Source: Sugiyamaella lignohabitans (lineage: Eukaryota; Ascomycota; Dipodascomycetes; Dipodascales; Trichomonascaceae). Taken from it: a stretch of 64,000 nucleotides of DNA. The stretch lies in contig NC_031672.1 of NCBI RefSeq assembly GCF_001640025.1, forward strand, positions 3,162,001-3,226,000, in the 5' to 3' direction. This document shows positions 56,256 through 64,000 of the stretch, one piece after another (positions within the stretch are counted from its first letter, which is position 1; every line of letters begins with the position of its first letter). The notes under the pieces are model-generated. The model made no database searches. It was not told where the DNA came from and worked only from the letters and a program-made list of their open reading frames with translations. The translations under genes and the position numbers were made by a program.

Positions 56256-57164
56256 ATGTCTCGAACATCGACTCCGAGGCGGTTGCCGTCTGGTGATTAC
56301 ACGAAATTTGATTCTCCTGCAACGTCGTCCCCGACTTCATCTCCCTGGGGTCCACTGGCTGTACAAACTTTGCCAGCGGTACGGAAAACAAGTTATACTC
56401 ACCTTCGAAAGGTATCACGGGAACTCTCGGCCAAAGATGAAAATAGTAACCTGGCAAATCTCACTGGTCTTTGGGCTAATACGGTAACTCCGTCTAGTCC
56501 AACCCCTCACTATCATCGTACGGTGCAGAAGAGACAGTCTGAACAGACTCTGGGTCGCAAAAAGAGACGGAATCTACGGCCATTCAAATCAAAGCTTGAC
56601 TTATTGGACAATAAACAAATGACTTCGTTTAACTCTAACATGAAACCACCTGAAGATACCGATTCAATCTACATGGTAGAAGATTATATACCCCTGCCAG
56701 ATTTCTCAGAAACGAACAGCATTACAAGATCTGGCTTGACAACCCCAGCATCCACAGTATCCTCAGTATCCACTACCTTTTCTAGTAACGTTCATGTATC
56801 AGGAATTGGATTTTCATTTAAAAATAACCATTCTTGCTTAGGTTGTGGACAGCTTATAAGCGTTGATATGATCTTTGAAAAACAATATAGAAATGGACTC
56901 AAGGTGGTTTGTGCACGGTGTATCGAGACTCCAGAGACAAAAGTCCAAATTACTGCATCCCGGATAATCAAAATCGAGCCTCAAGCACTTCCAGGCGGAT
57001 TTGGATCGTTCTCATCTAATTCTTCAGCATCATCTGCCAGGAGGCAGAATTACACAGCTGAGAATGTCGAAACATATTTCATTTTGGAGAATGAGCTGGA
57101 ATGGTATGAGAGGTTACAGAAACGACTACGATGGCGGTGGCGGGTCACAGGCCTTTTAAAGTAG
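56256..57164 (+). CDS. Unknown protein with a CxxC...CxxC motif
   Basis: 302 residues, not recognised. The N-terminal two thirds are Ser/Thr/Pro-rich and basic (KKRRNLRPFKSK near residue 100), suggesting a disordered regulatory protein. A compact element at about residues 190-225 has SCLGCGQL and, 25-30 residues later, VVCARCIE, which could bind one zinc ion. The C-terminus is Trp/Arg-rich (LEWYERLQKRLRWRWRVTG). The ATG context is ACAATG. The minus-strand neighbour is the AlaX-type gene (convergent). Confidence 0.65.
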   Translation: MSRTSTPRRLPSGDYTKFDSPATSSPTSSPWGPLAVQTLPAVRKTSYTHLRKVSRELSAKDENSNLANLTGLWANTVTPSSPTPHYHRTVQKRQSEQTLGRKKRRNLRPFKSKLDLLDNKQMTSFNSNMKPPEDTDSIYMVEDYIPLPDFSETNSITRSGLTTPASTVSSVSTTFSSNVHVSGIGFSFKNNHSCLGCGQLISVDMIFEKQYRNGLKVVCARCIETPETKVQITASRIIKIEPQALPGGFGSFSSNSSASSARRQNYTAENVETYFILENELEWYERLQKRLRWRWRVTGLLK

Positions 57165-57369
57165 ACTGTTTGATTTAATAATATACACCTCTGGTCACCT
57201 CTGGTCACCTCTTACAACTAATTAGCATCTAGACACTCCTTAATTTAGCCTTTATTTATAGTAATATTTATATGATGAACCTTTAACTAATTCCAGTGAG
57301 TACCCTAGAGCAGGATGCAGACTTAATACTCACTATACTTAAATCAAGAACTTAAAAGATAAATCTATT

Positions 57370-58617
57370 CTATAGGGATATTTTTAGAAGGGAGTCTATT
57401 TCTCCTTTCTCCCATGCAGTTACTTTCCCTTGGAATCTACCTTTACCACCGCCCTTGACGTTCTTAACGAGCTCCTTGACCTTGACAGCGTAAGCATCAG
57501 CTTCATCTCCATACAGCACAATGGAGCCTCCTTGTTTGCCAAGCCCGGTGAACAGAAGAACAGTACCCTCACCGGCTTTCAACTTTCCAAGTTCCTTCTC
57601 TACTAAACGAAGGTAGTCATTTGTGCCATCTTGTTTATAAAGAATGGCAAACTTGTTGGCTTCAAGTTGGTGCCTGATATCACCAGCTTCGTACTTGGCG
57701 ACTTGGGCAGACCAAGCTCTTTCCTTTGCATTTAGTTCCTTGATCCGGTTATTAAGTCCATTAATCTTCTCTTCGATATCTTCGGTTTGGCACGACAAGG
57801 CGGCATTTGCCTTGCGAACAATTTCATTGATTTCGGCAGCATATCGTGCAACACGGTCACCCGCTAGGAAAAACAATCTAGAATTCGTACCACGGATAGG
57901 TTGACTGTGAAGTAGAGCAATAGTGCCAATATGCGAAGTGTTTGCCAAATGAGTTCCACAGCATGGGTTGGCATCGAGGTCAGAGATGTGAACTACTCTC
58001 ATGACTCCTTTTGACAGGTCGTAATTTTCTGGCACCTTGTGATCAATAGTATCTGTAGTAGCCTTATCCTGATGCTGCTCGACTTTGATAGGTAAAGACT
58101 TGAAAATATAATCATTGCATTCTTGTTGCACATCACTGACCTCTTCAGAAGACAGCTTTCTTGGCAGTTCGATATAACAGAATTTAGGACCCAAGTTCCA
58201 TCCTAGAGTCTCGATATTTCTTCTATCTAAAACAGCTGAGAGAACATGTTGACCAGTATGCTGTTGCATATGATCCCAACGACGAGCCCAATCTACCTTT
58301 AATTCGACCTCGGAGTCCTTGACGAGTTCTTCTTGGACAATATGAACGGCCGTCAATCCATCTCGTTGAACGTTCGATACAGGAATCTCTTTTCCATTGG
58401 CAACTACTACACCAGTATCAAAAGGCTGGCCACCACCCTCTGGAAATAAAACAGTATTTTCAAACTCTACTTCATATCCAAGATCCTTATCTGCTTTGTT
58501 GCAAGAAACGACTCGAGTCTTTAATGACTGGAGATATGAGTCTGCTTGACACGCCAGTAATCCTACAATAGTAGATGCACCTGATCGTTTAGTCTTGCTG
58601 AGAATAGTAGCTGACAT
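57370..58617 (-). CDS. Alanyl-tRNA editing protein, AlaX type (AARSD1/YNL040W family)
   Basis: 415 residues from the ATG at 58617. An upstream in-frame ATG at 58701 would add 28 residues that look like 5' UTR. Family features are VGLLACQ.DSYL at the N-terminus, TVLFPEGGGQP, the zinc and catalytic motif HTGQH, and the second metal motif CCGTH, followed by a coiled region and a GGGGKGRFQGK C-terminal domain. These free-standing editing proteins hydrolyse Ser- or Gly-mischarged tRNA-Ala and back up alanyl-tRNA synthetase proofreading. All four metal ligands (two His, Cys, His) are intact. Confidence 0.92.
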   Translation of the reverse strand: MSATILSKTKRSGASTIVGLLACQADSYLQSLKTRVVSCNKADKDLGYEVEFENTVLFPEGGGQPFDTGVVVANGKEIPVSNVQRDGLTAVHIVQEELVKDSEVELKVDWARRWDHMQQHTGQHVLSAVLDRRNIETLGWNLGPKFCYIELPRKLSSEEVSDVQQECNDYIFKSLPIKVEQHQDKATTDTIDHKVPENYDLSKGVMRVVHISDLDANPCCGTHLANTSHIGTIALLHSQPIRGTNSRLFFLAGDRVARYAAEINEIVRKANAALSCQTEDIEEKINGLNNRIKELNAKERAWSAQVAKYEAGDIRHQLEANKFAILYKQDGTNDYLRLVEKELGKLKAGEGTVLLFTGLGKQGGSIVLYGDEADAYAVKVKELVKNVKGGGKGRFQGKVTAWEKGEIDSLLKISL

Positions 58618-59014
58618 GTTGATATTTTCTATATATTCTCCTTTTATCAAGAAGACCAATGAGTTGTCTTGCTTAGTCCGCTGAAATTTGTCCCGGATCA
58701 TCGACTTAACGCCGCGCAGCTACCGTTCGGACTTTTTCGGGCTTTCGTTAATTGTGTGAAGTGTCAGGCAATCTTCCTCTCAAAATTTCACCACCTTACA
58801 TATTTTATTATATGGTAACTCACAGTATTATTGATAATGTACTAACCAGAAAAAACAAACTCGCATTGCATCCTACACGAAACTAACAGGAAGTCTAGGT
58901 ATATGTTGCATTACATGCAGGGATTGATAGACAGGCACCCTCCGCAGATCTGTTTACGCTGCTAGCGCTAGTGAATTTTTTTTACCACAAATGACCAGCA
59001 TCAATGTTTATCAG
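58618..59014. other. Short gene-free stretch
   Basis: About 400 bp between the AlaX-type start and the stop codon of the FunK1-like fragment. No further kinase-domain coding sequence in any frame is visible here. It should contain the AlaX-type promoter. Confidence 0.45.
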
Positions 59015-59659
59015 CTAATTGATCACTGGGAGTTTAACATAGCGCTGCCTGGTCTGCTCGTCATAATATATGGTACTATCAAAACCGAGTTCACTGTCAG
59101 TCATCATGTAATAGCCTAATATAACCTCGACGAATCTAAGCCAGTCTTTGTCGATGTCAAATGGTTTTGACGAAAACGCTCCAGATCGATCATAGATCCA
59201 CAATCGAGCCTTGGTACCACACACAGTCAGTGCTTGCACATAGCGTCGGGAGTCCTGGCTGTTGATGACATAGCGAACTATATGCGACAGCTTCCTCCAC
59301 ACCTTTAAATCGTCGCTGCTCTTCGATTCGATGATGATAGGCACCATAATCTCTGGCGATGCTGTCCCACAGTACAGTAGCTTGCCTCGTGGAGGTGGGT
59401 CAACCTGTTGGACCAGATGGAGTATCTTCCCTATGACATACTCAACTCTCTCAACAGCATCATCGCTTTCCACCTCCACGTTCCATTGACATTCGTCCAG
59501 ATCATAAAATTTATCACTAGAAAGCTCATTCACAACGGCACTAACGAGCTCATCTATATTCTGAGGAAAAAACTTCTTCTGAACCCCTTCTATGTTTTTG
59601 TATATCTCGAGAACTCCTTTGTCCGCGTCTGGGTACTCCTGGTATATCGTTGTCGACAT
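59015..59659 (-). pseudogene. N-terminal fragment of a FunK1-type fungal protein kinase
   Basis: The 214-residue open frame resembles the region preceding and entering the fungal FunK1 kinase-like domain: VVRYV-like HIVRYVINSQDSRRYVQALTV, CGTKARLWIYDRSGAFSSKPFDI and FVEVILGYYMMTDSELGFDSTI. Known FunK1 proteins run to several hundred residues, with the ATP-binding and catalytic kinase motifs after this point. Here the frame stops right after it, and no kinase lobe follows. It could be a decayed copy or a short expressed derivative; the frame itself has no internal stop. Its start codon is 25 bp from a type II GC-rich element, which lies in its upstream region. Confidence 0.6.
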
Positions 59660-59683
59660 GGTTAATTGTCCACGAACTGGTTT

Positions 59684-59733
59684 GCCTCCGGCGGCCGGGC
59701 TCTGCCCGGACCCGTTGTGCTCGCTTCGCGAGC
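59684..59733 (+). repeat. GC-rich double-hairpin element, type II, solo
   Basis: GCCTCCGGCGGC, hairpin CCGGGC-tct-GCCCGG, hairpin GCTCGC-TTC-GCGAGC. It lies directly upstream of the FunK1-like fragment. Confidence 0.88.
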
Positions 59734-59952
59734 TCTTAGGACACCATGGATAGCACAGGAGTGGAGGATGACCCCCGTCGTTATACTTTCCGTAATGGGT
59801 CGATGTATTACTGACACTTGTGTTCTTTTTTTTCAGATTAACACTACATTTCTATAGAGTATTAAATATACACACAGTATTTACATACTGAATCCTACCT
59901 AATTAGACAATTATAAATATATAAGCATCTATTTTGTTTGTTGTTTGGAAAT

Positions 59953-60981
59953 TTAAGCCTTTCTGGAACGAGCAGCGGCAGATCTGGTAATACGGCCAGT
60001 GGTTTCAGCAGCAGCCAACTCAGCATTTCCAACTTGCTCAGCAACCTTCTCCTTGGTAGAGGCAGTCTTCTTAGATCCTCCCTTTTGAGTGTAAACTCTA
60101 ATGTAGAAGGAGATGAACAAGACCAAGTAGGAACTGAGAATAGCACAGCCGTAAATAGCGGCAAACTCCTCACCAGCACAGTTGCCCATGTTGGGCAAGT
60201 GGGGCCAGTAAGTAGAGGTGAAGTAGGTGTAAGAGGCAAAGTAGACAAAGTTCAAGTCAATAATGAATTGAATGATTTGAGTTCTGGTAACCCACTCTTT
60301 CCACCAAACACGAATCTTGCAAGCGGCAAGGAAGTAGTACCAGTACATGATAACGTGGACAAACAAGTTAAGAACAATGGGGACCCAGGAAACAGAGGTA
60401 CGGCCAAGCAATTGAGTGTAACACAACAAGGCAGTGGCTCCGTGGTGGTATGTGTGCAAGAAAGTAAGATCCTTCTTACGCAACACAAGGAAAACGGTAT
60501 CGAACAATTCATAGTATTTGGTCAAGTAATTGAGGTAGTAGATGGTAACAATAGGTTGAGTCCACGAGCCGGTATTACAAATGGCGTACAGAATACCGTG
60601 ACGAACGACAATAGGAACCAATTGCTCGACAAGGAGCAAGAACAAAGTCAAAGACAAGATTGTCAAGAACAAGTTGTGGATTTGGAAAATGAAATTGATC
60701 TTGATGACTGGCGCGTTGACAGCTTTAAGGAGAGCACGTCCTCCGAAAATAACCACATAGTAAGTGACAATAGCAATAATAACCTCGTTAAGAGTAGTGA
60801 AAGGAAGACCCTCATTTGAAGTGAACTCGAATTGAGTGGGATCCCAGCCAAAAGACTTGACACAGAAAACTGTGAACACGTCCCATAAATAGATACCAAA
60901 GGGTCTATCAAGCGTGGGGAGACCAACATCAATATGGTGCTCGGAGAAGTGGGAAACCACTTTATTGATAATTTCAGACAT
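59953..60981 (-). CDS. ELO2: Very-long-chain fatty acid elongase (Elo2/Elo3 type)
   Basis: 342 residues, the size of yeast Elo2/Fen1 and Elo3/Sur4. Features: KYYELFDTVFLVLRKK, the catalytic histidine box HTYHH, the LNLFVHVIMYWYYFLAA segment, several transmembrane helices, and a basic C-terminal tail for ER retention. It condenses malonyl-CoA with C16-C24 acyl-CoA at the ER, supplying sphingolipid very-long-chain acids. I cannot separate Elo2 from Elo3 by eye. The upstream region extends to the right for more than 1 kb. Confidence 0.9.
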   Translation of the reverse strand: MSEIINKVVSHFSEHHIDVGLPTLDRPFGIYLWDVFTVFCVKSFGWDPTQFEFTSNEGLPFTTLNEVIIAIVTYYVVIFGGRALLKAVNAPVIKINFIFQIHNLFLTILSLTLFLLLVEQLVPIVVRHGILYAICNTGSWTQPIVTIYYLNYLTKYYELFDTVFLVLRKKDLTFLHTYHHGATALLCYTQLLGRTSVSWVPIVLNLFVHVIMYWYYFLAACKIRVWWKEWVTRTQIIQFIIDLNFVYFASYTYFTSTYWPHLPNMGNCAGEEFAAIYGCAILSSYLVLFISFYIRVYTQKGGSKKTASTKEKVAEQVGNAELAAAETTGRITRSAAARSRKA

Positions 60982-62256
60982 TTTTAATAAGTTTCAAGTG
61001 CAAGTACTAGTACAAGTATTAGCAATAAAACGAAATAAAAAAAAGAACCTGAACTGGAGACGATGTGATAAAGGACCGAGAAGAAGCGAAGATTACACCG
61101 ACGTATGTATAAATAAACGTGACGGTTTAGATAAGAATATTTTGTAACAAAACAAAAAATCAAAAAATAAATAGATGCTCAGAGATGAATGCCAAGTAGG
61201 AATATAAAGACAAGCTTAAAGACCGAGAAAAAATCAAATTAAAATCAATGTAATTTTAATAGATTTTGTTTCTTGAAAAATTCACTTTGTCGATCTTAAA
61301 TTAGTACTCGAACAGAAATTCCCTGAAATAAATCCCTGGTAAAAATTTGCTGATAAGATTTCTAATAATAATAAAAATAATCTGACCTGATGCCAAATTT
61401 TTTTATATTAGAACTTGCAACAAAAGCTCAAGGTTGGTGGTTGGAAAATGTGCAAAAAACAGGAGGAACAGAAGAAAAGATCAGGAAAAGCAGGGGCAGA
61501 AGTTCGCGTTCTTAAGGCTGTGTACAGGTGCCAGTGTTTTTTTTTTCCGACGTGTTTTCTGCCTGCGTTTGCTTCTCACATGCCCATGCTGTATTAGGCA
61601 TGTCTCTCGCTGGCTTGATTGACTCCATGCCCCGGCTCATCATCTGCTGCCTGAGATTTTCATGGTAAACGGCAGTCCAAGCGGGCTACCTCTGTCGGTG
61701 TTTTCTAAATTATTCTTTAAACGAAGTTATACTCTTGCCAAAACCACCCAAATCACCGATTCTTCGACTAACATGCGCTTATCTAAACCATCAGACCAAT
61801 TATATAAATTTCATTAACGGGGTGGAAAAAAACGAGCCGAGCTCGAGAGGTGAGTGCTTCGAGAAGCCAGATCACGAGCCGAAACAGGAAGTCCATGCAG
61901 ACCCAAAAAAAAGGGGGTGGTCGGGCAGGCGGTGCCCGAATGGAGGCCACGGACGGCCGTTTAACGAGATCTGGCGGTCCAAAAAGTGGGCAGGGCAATC
62001 CTCATTCGAATCTCCATCCACCTCTGAAACCAATTGACCCGTTTCAACGGTATCCACAGCCGCCACACTGGCACAAACTCCCGCTTCACAACCCGAACCC
62101 GCCGACAGCCTGTCCACCCTGAAAAACGCACGGCAGTCGTCGAACCTCGGAACTGACAGCTGGCCACGATCGAGGCGGGGACAAATATGCGGGGTACGGA
62201 ATGGACTGGTGCGTCGATTTCTCCGAACCCCTGAATTGGGGGGACCGACCAGTCTG
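60982..62256. other. ELO2/3 upstream region
   Basis: AT-rich in its first 750 bp, then a more GC-rich part (61840-62250) with short ORFs that look spurious. No RNA gene recognised. Confidence 0.45.
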
Positions 62257-62393
62257 GCTCCAGCGGCTGGGTCGCTCCACCCCAGATCCCGTGGCTCCTC
62301 TCGCTTCGCTCGAGTCGTTTCGTCTTCGGTCCCAGCAGTCTCCTGCGAAGCAGGAGCCACGGGGTCTGGGGCGGAGCCCCAGCTGCCGGAGGC
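62257..62393. repeat. 137-bp composite GC-rich element (reverse orientation)
   Basis: Degenerate type I (62257-62317; GGCTCCAGCGG terminus and mutated first hairpin), spacer 62318-62339 (reverse complement ACTGCTGGGACCGAAGACG), inverted type III (62340-62393). About 100 bp downstream of the ROM2 stop. Confidence 0.85.
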
Positions 62394-62454
62394 ACCGTCG
62401 GTCTCGGAGTCAGTCATTATTCATGCATTCAGTAGAGGATGGTTCAACAGCTGG

Positions 62455-62490
62455 CAATATAATAATAATAATATAATAATAAAAATTAAA
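62455..62490 (+). repeat. AAT/ATA microsatellite
   Basis: Short run of ATA/AAT units immediately 3' of the ROM2 stop codon. Confidence 0.8.
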
Positions 62491-62497
62491 TGGCACA

Positions 62498-64000
62498 TTA
62501 TCTCTCGTCGGCGTGCTCGACGAGAGTGGCTGTCGAGGTGCTCGTCGATAGTGGAGGGACTGTGGTGGTCGAGGCTGCGGTCGATGCCACAGTGGACGGG
62601 TTGGATGTCACTGATGTTGTGGATGAGAGTGATGTGGTGGTGATCCCGTCCCCGGTCTTGGCCCAGAAGTCGAGCGAAATGATCTCGTCAAACCCTCTTT
62701 CGTCTTCTTGGACATACAGGATCTCTCGAGTCGATTCGTGCAGGAATCGGATATTCTCGCCGGTGATGACCCGAACGATCTCGGCCGTGTCCATGTGTCT
62801 AATTTCAATAAAGTTGGGCTCGAATGCTATCAGATATGGGTACGAAAGCGCAAAGTGCTGGGGTAGACCTTCCCAGTGGATGAGCCATGACGCCCGTGAT
62901 CTCCAGCCGTTGGCGTTGACGAAAAACGAGAAGTCCGAGTAGTTCAACAGGAAATCGCTGTGTAATCGGTAGATCGAGTTGGGTTTCAATGACTCTCGTC
63001 GAATAGCAAAGTCTAACGATGTGTCTGCGGGATCTAACAACGATTGGGTCTCTAAACTAGACAGATCGACAATTTCAAATCCCTTGGCACATCCAACACA
63101 CAATCTTCGTTTGAGGAACGAGATTGATAATGTTTCTGATGGGATGTAGAACTCTTTAAACACCTTCAAACCCTCACTTTGCGACTGCAAAAACCTTCTT
63201 AACGGCGCAGTGGCTGTTTGTCGCTTGTTCCGTGAAGGTGGGTCAAATGGCTCTAAAACTCTGATAGTCGAGGTCATAGAACTCGACTTGACAGTACAAA
63301 CAAGCATTCTACCCAAACAAATACCAACTTCGTAGAAATTGATATGTCCCATTACCTTCTTACCCTTTCTGAAGTTGCCACCTGGGTCAGAAGGATCGAG
63401 TGCTTCGAGTGGCCAAGAGTACAGAGACTTGTCAGAAAGAGCCAACAGTGTCATATACTCGTCCAAAACATCCAGCTGAGTAACGTTTGGAATCGTAATA
63501 AGCTTGATTGGATCTGTGGCAGTTGGTCCATTAGGCGTCATTCTGACGTCAGACACGAAAATACCGCTCTCGGTACCAAACAACAGCTTTCGACCACCGT
63601 CTGATGGCGCCATACAATTGATACGTACACTTGGACTAGTGAACTTACATTGCAAAGCGAACCTTTTGTAGACATCACCAGCCTTGCTGAGCACCTCTTT
63701 TTGGTTTTCGATGTTCTCAATCCATTTCTTGCGACTGATGAAATTAGTGGCATACAGAGTCAGTTCGTAGCCCCGACGACCAAGATGTTGGAATGTGATT
63801 GGGAACCTGTTTTGAGACTCGGCCTTTGATGGAGTTTTGGTGGTCGGGATTAATGATGAAGATTGTCGTTTGACTCCATATTTGGGAATGATCTCTTCAC
63901 CCTCGGCCAGTATCAGCAGTTCTAGAGGAATGGGCTTGCGGTGTACCTTGTGCTGTTCTCGTTTATTAACAATCTTGACCTTGAGGAATAACAGACTATT
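62498..64000 (-). CDS. ROM2: Rho1 guanine-nucleotide exchange factor Rom2-type, C-terminal part (5' end outside window)
   Basis: The frame is open from the window edge to the stop at 62498, giving the last 500 residues. The first 100 are the end of the PH domain (LLFLKVKIVNKREQHKVHRKPIPLELL and FISRKKWIENIENQKEVLSKA). The rest is a CNH domain (INCMAPSDGGRKLLFGTESGIFV, TQLDVLDEYMTLLALSDKSLYSWPLEAL, FYEVGICLGRMLVC, LDFAIRRESLKPNSIYRL and FLLNYSDFSFFVNANGWR), with a Thr/Ser/Val-rich tail. This PH-CNH order at the C-terminus is typical of Rom1/Rom2, the cell-wall-integrity GEF for Rho1. The DH domain should lie beyond the window. Rom1 versus Rom2 is not decidable here. Confidence 0.92.
   Translation of the reverse strand, partial: NSLLFLKVKIVNKREQHKVHRKPIPLELLILAEGEEIIPKYGVKRQSSSLIPTTKTPSKAESQNRFPITFQHLGRRGYELTLYATNFISRKKWIENIENQKEVLSKAGDVYKRFALQCKFTSPSVRINCMAPSDGGRKLLFGTESGIFVSDVRMTPNGPTATDPIKLITIPNVTQLDVLDEYMTLLALSDKSLYSWPLEALDPSDPGGNFRKGKKVMGHINFYEVGICLGRMLVCTVKSSSMTSTIRVLEPFDPPSRNKRQTATAPLRRFLQSQSEGLKVFKEFYIPSETLSISFLKRRLCVGCAKGFEIVDLSSLETQSLLDPADTSLDFAIRRESLKPNSIYRLHSDFLLNYSDFSFFVNANGWRSRASWLIHWEGLPQHFALSYPYLIAFEPNFIEIRHMDTAEIVRVITGENIRFLHESTREILYVQEDERGFDEIISLDFWAKTGDGITTTSLSSTTSVTSNPSTVASTAASTTTVPPLSTSTSTATLVEHADER

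Noticed and set aside
58618..58701. Upstream in-frame ATG for the AlaX-type gene.
   Set aside because: The extra 28 residues have no family counterpart, and the family N-terminus begins just after the ATG at 58617.

Overview
The window looks like nuclear chromosomal DNA of a budding yeast outside the Saccharomycetaceae, perhaps a basal Saccharomycotina lineage such as Dipodascales/Trichomonascaceae. This placement is inferred; no marker was searched. Reasons: gene content is typical of yeast (END3, ARF1, RPL35, VMA1, PPH21, TOM20, RDI1, UFD2, MCT1, CHS7, EFL1, AMN1, ELO2/3, ROM2). Introns have GTAAGT/GTGAGT donors and CTAAC/TACTAAC branch sites, and several genes that lack introns in S. cerevisiae carry one here. 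CTG encodes a conserved Leu in Tom20, which argues against the CUG-Ser clade.

Layout. 0-17.3 kb: compact housekeeping genes (END3, ARF1, RPL35, VMA1, an unknown acidic protein, an OHCU decarboxylase, PPH21-type PP2A, TOM20) embedded in a dense population of short GC-rich palindromic elements. 17.3-34.3 kb: RDI1, an RBS1-like R3H protein, UFD2, MCT1, CHS7 and EFL1, with only one truncated copy of the element. 34.5-44.6 kb: one 10.1-kb gene for a 3376-residue secreted, probably GPI-anchored repeat protein. 44.6-51.9 kb: a 7.3-kb stretch with no convincing gene. 51.9-64 kb: AMN1, an MPS2-like membrane coiled-coil protein, an unknown CxxC protein, an AlaX-type editing protein, a truncated FunK1-type fragment, an ELO2/ELO3 elongase and the C-terminal part of ROM2.

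The most interesting system is the element family. I count about 35 copies of a 50-60 bp unit that begins GCCTCCGGCGGC and is followed by two hairpins. The hairpin stems differ between subfamilies but stay paired, with co-varying arms. Units are often joined head-to-head into a discrete composite of 136-138 bp with a conserved spacer (core GCTGGGACCGT). Copies sit in UTR or intergenic DNA and inside the introns of VMA1, PPH21, TOM20 and the unknown acidic gene. This resembles the organisation of mitochondrial double-hairpin elements and GC clusters, or of foldback/MITE elements, but I cannot assign it to a named family.

The second notable item is the giant cell-surface protein. It has ten six-cysteine modules separated by Ser/Ala linkers that tend to lengthen towards the C-terminus, plus five copies of a CRDCPNGG motif and a Gly/Asn/Ser tail. 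Intron positions were read from splice motifs and reading frame, not from transcripts.
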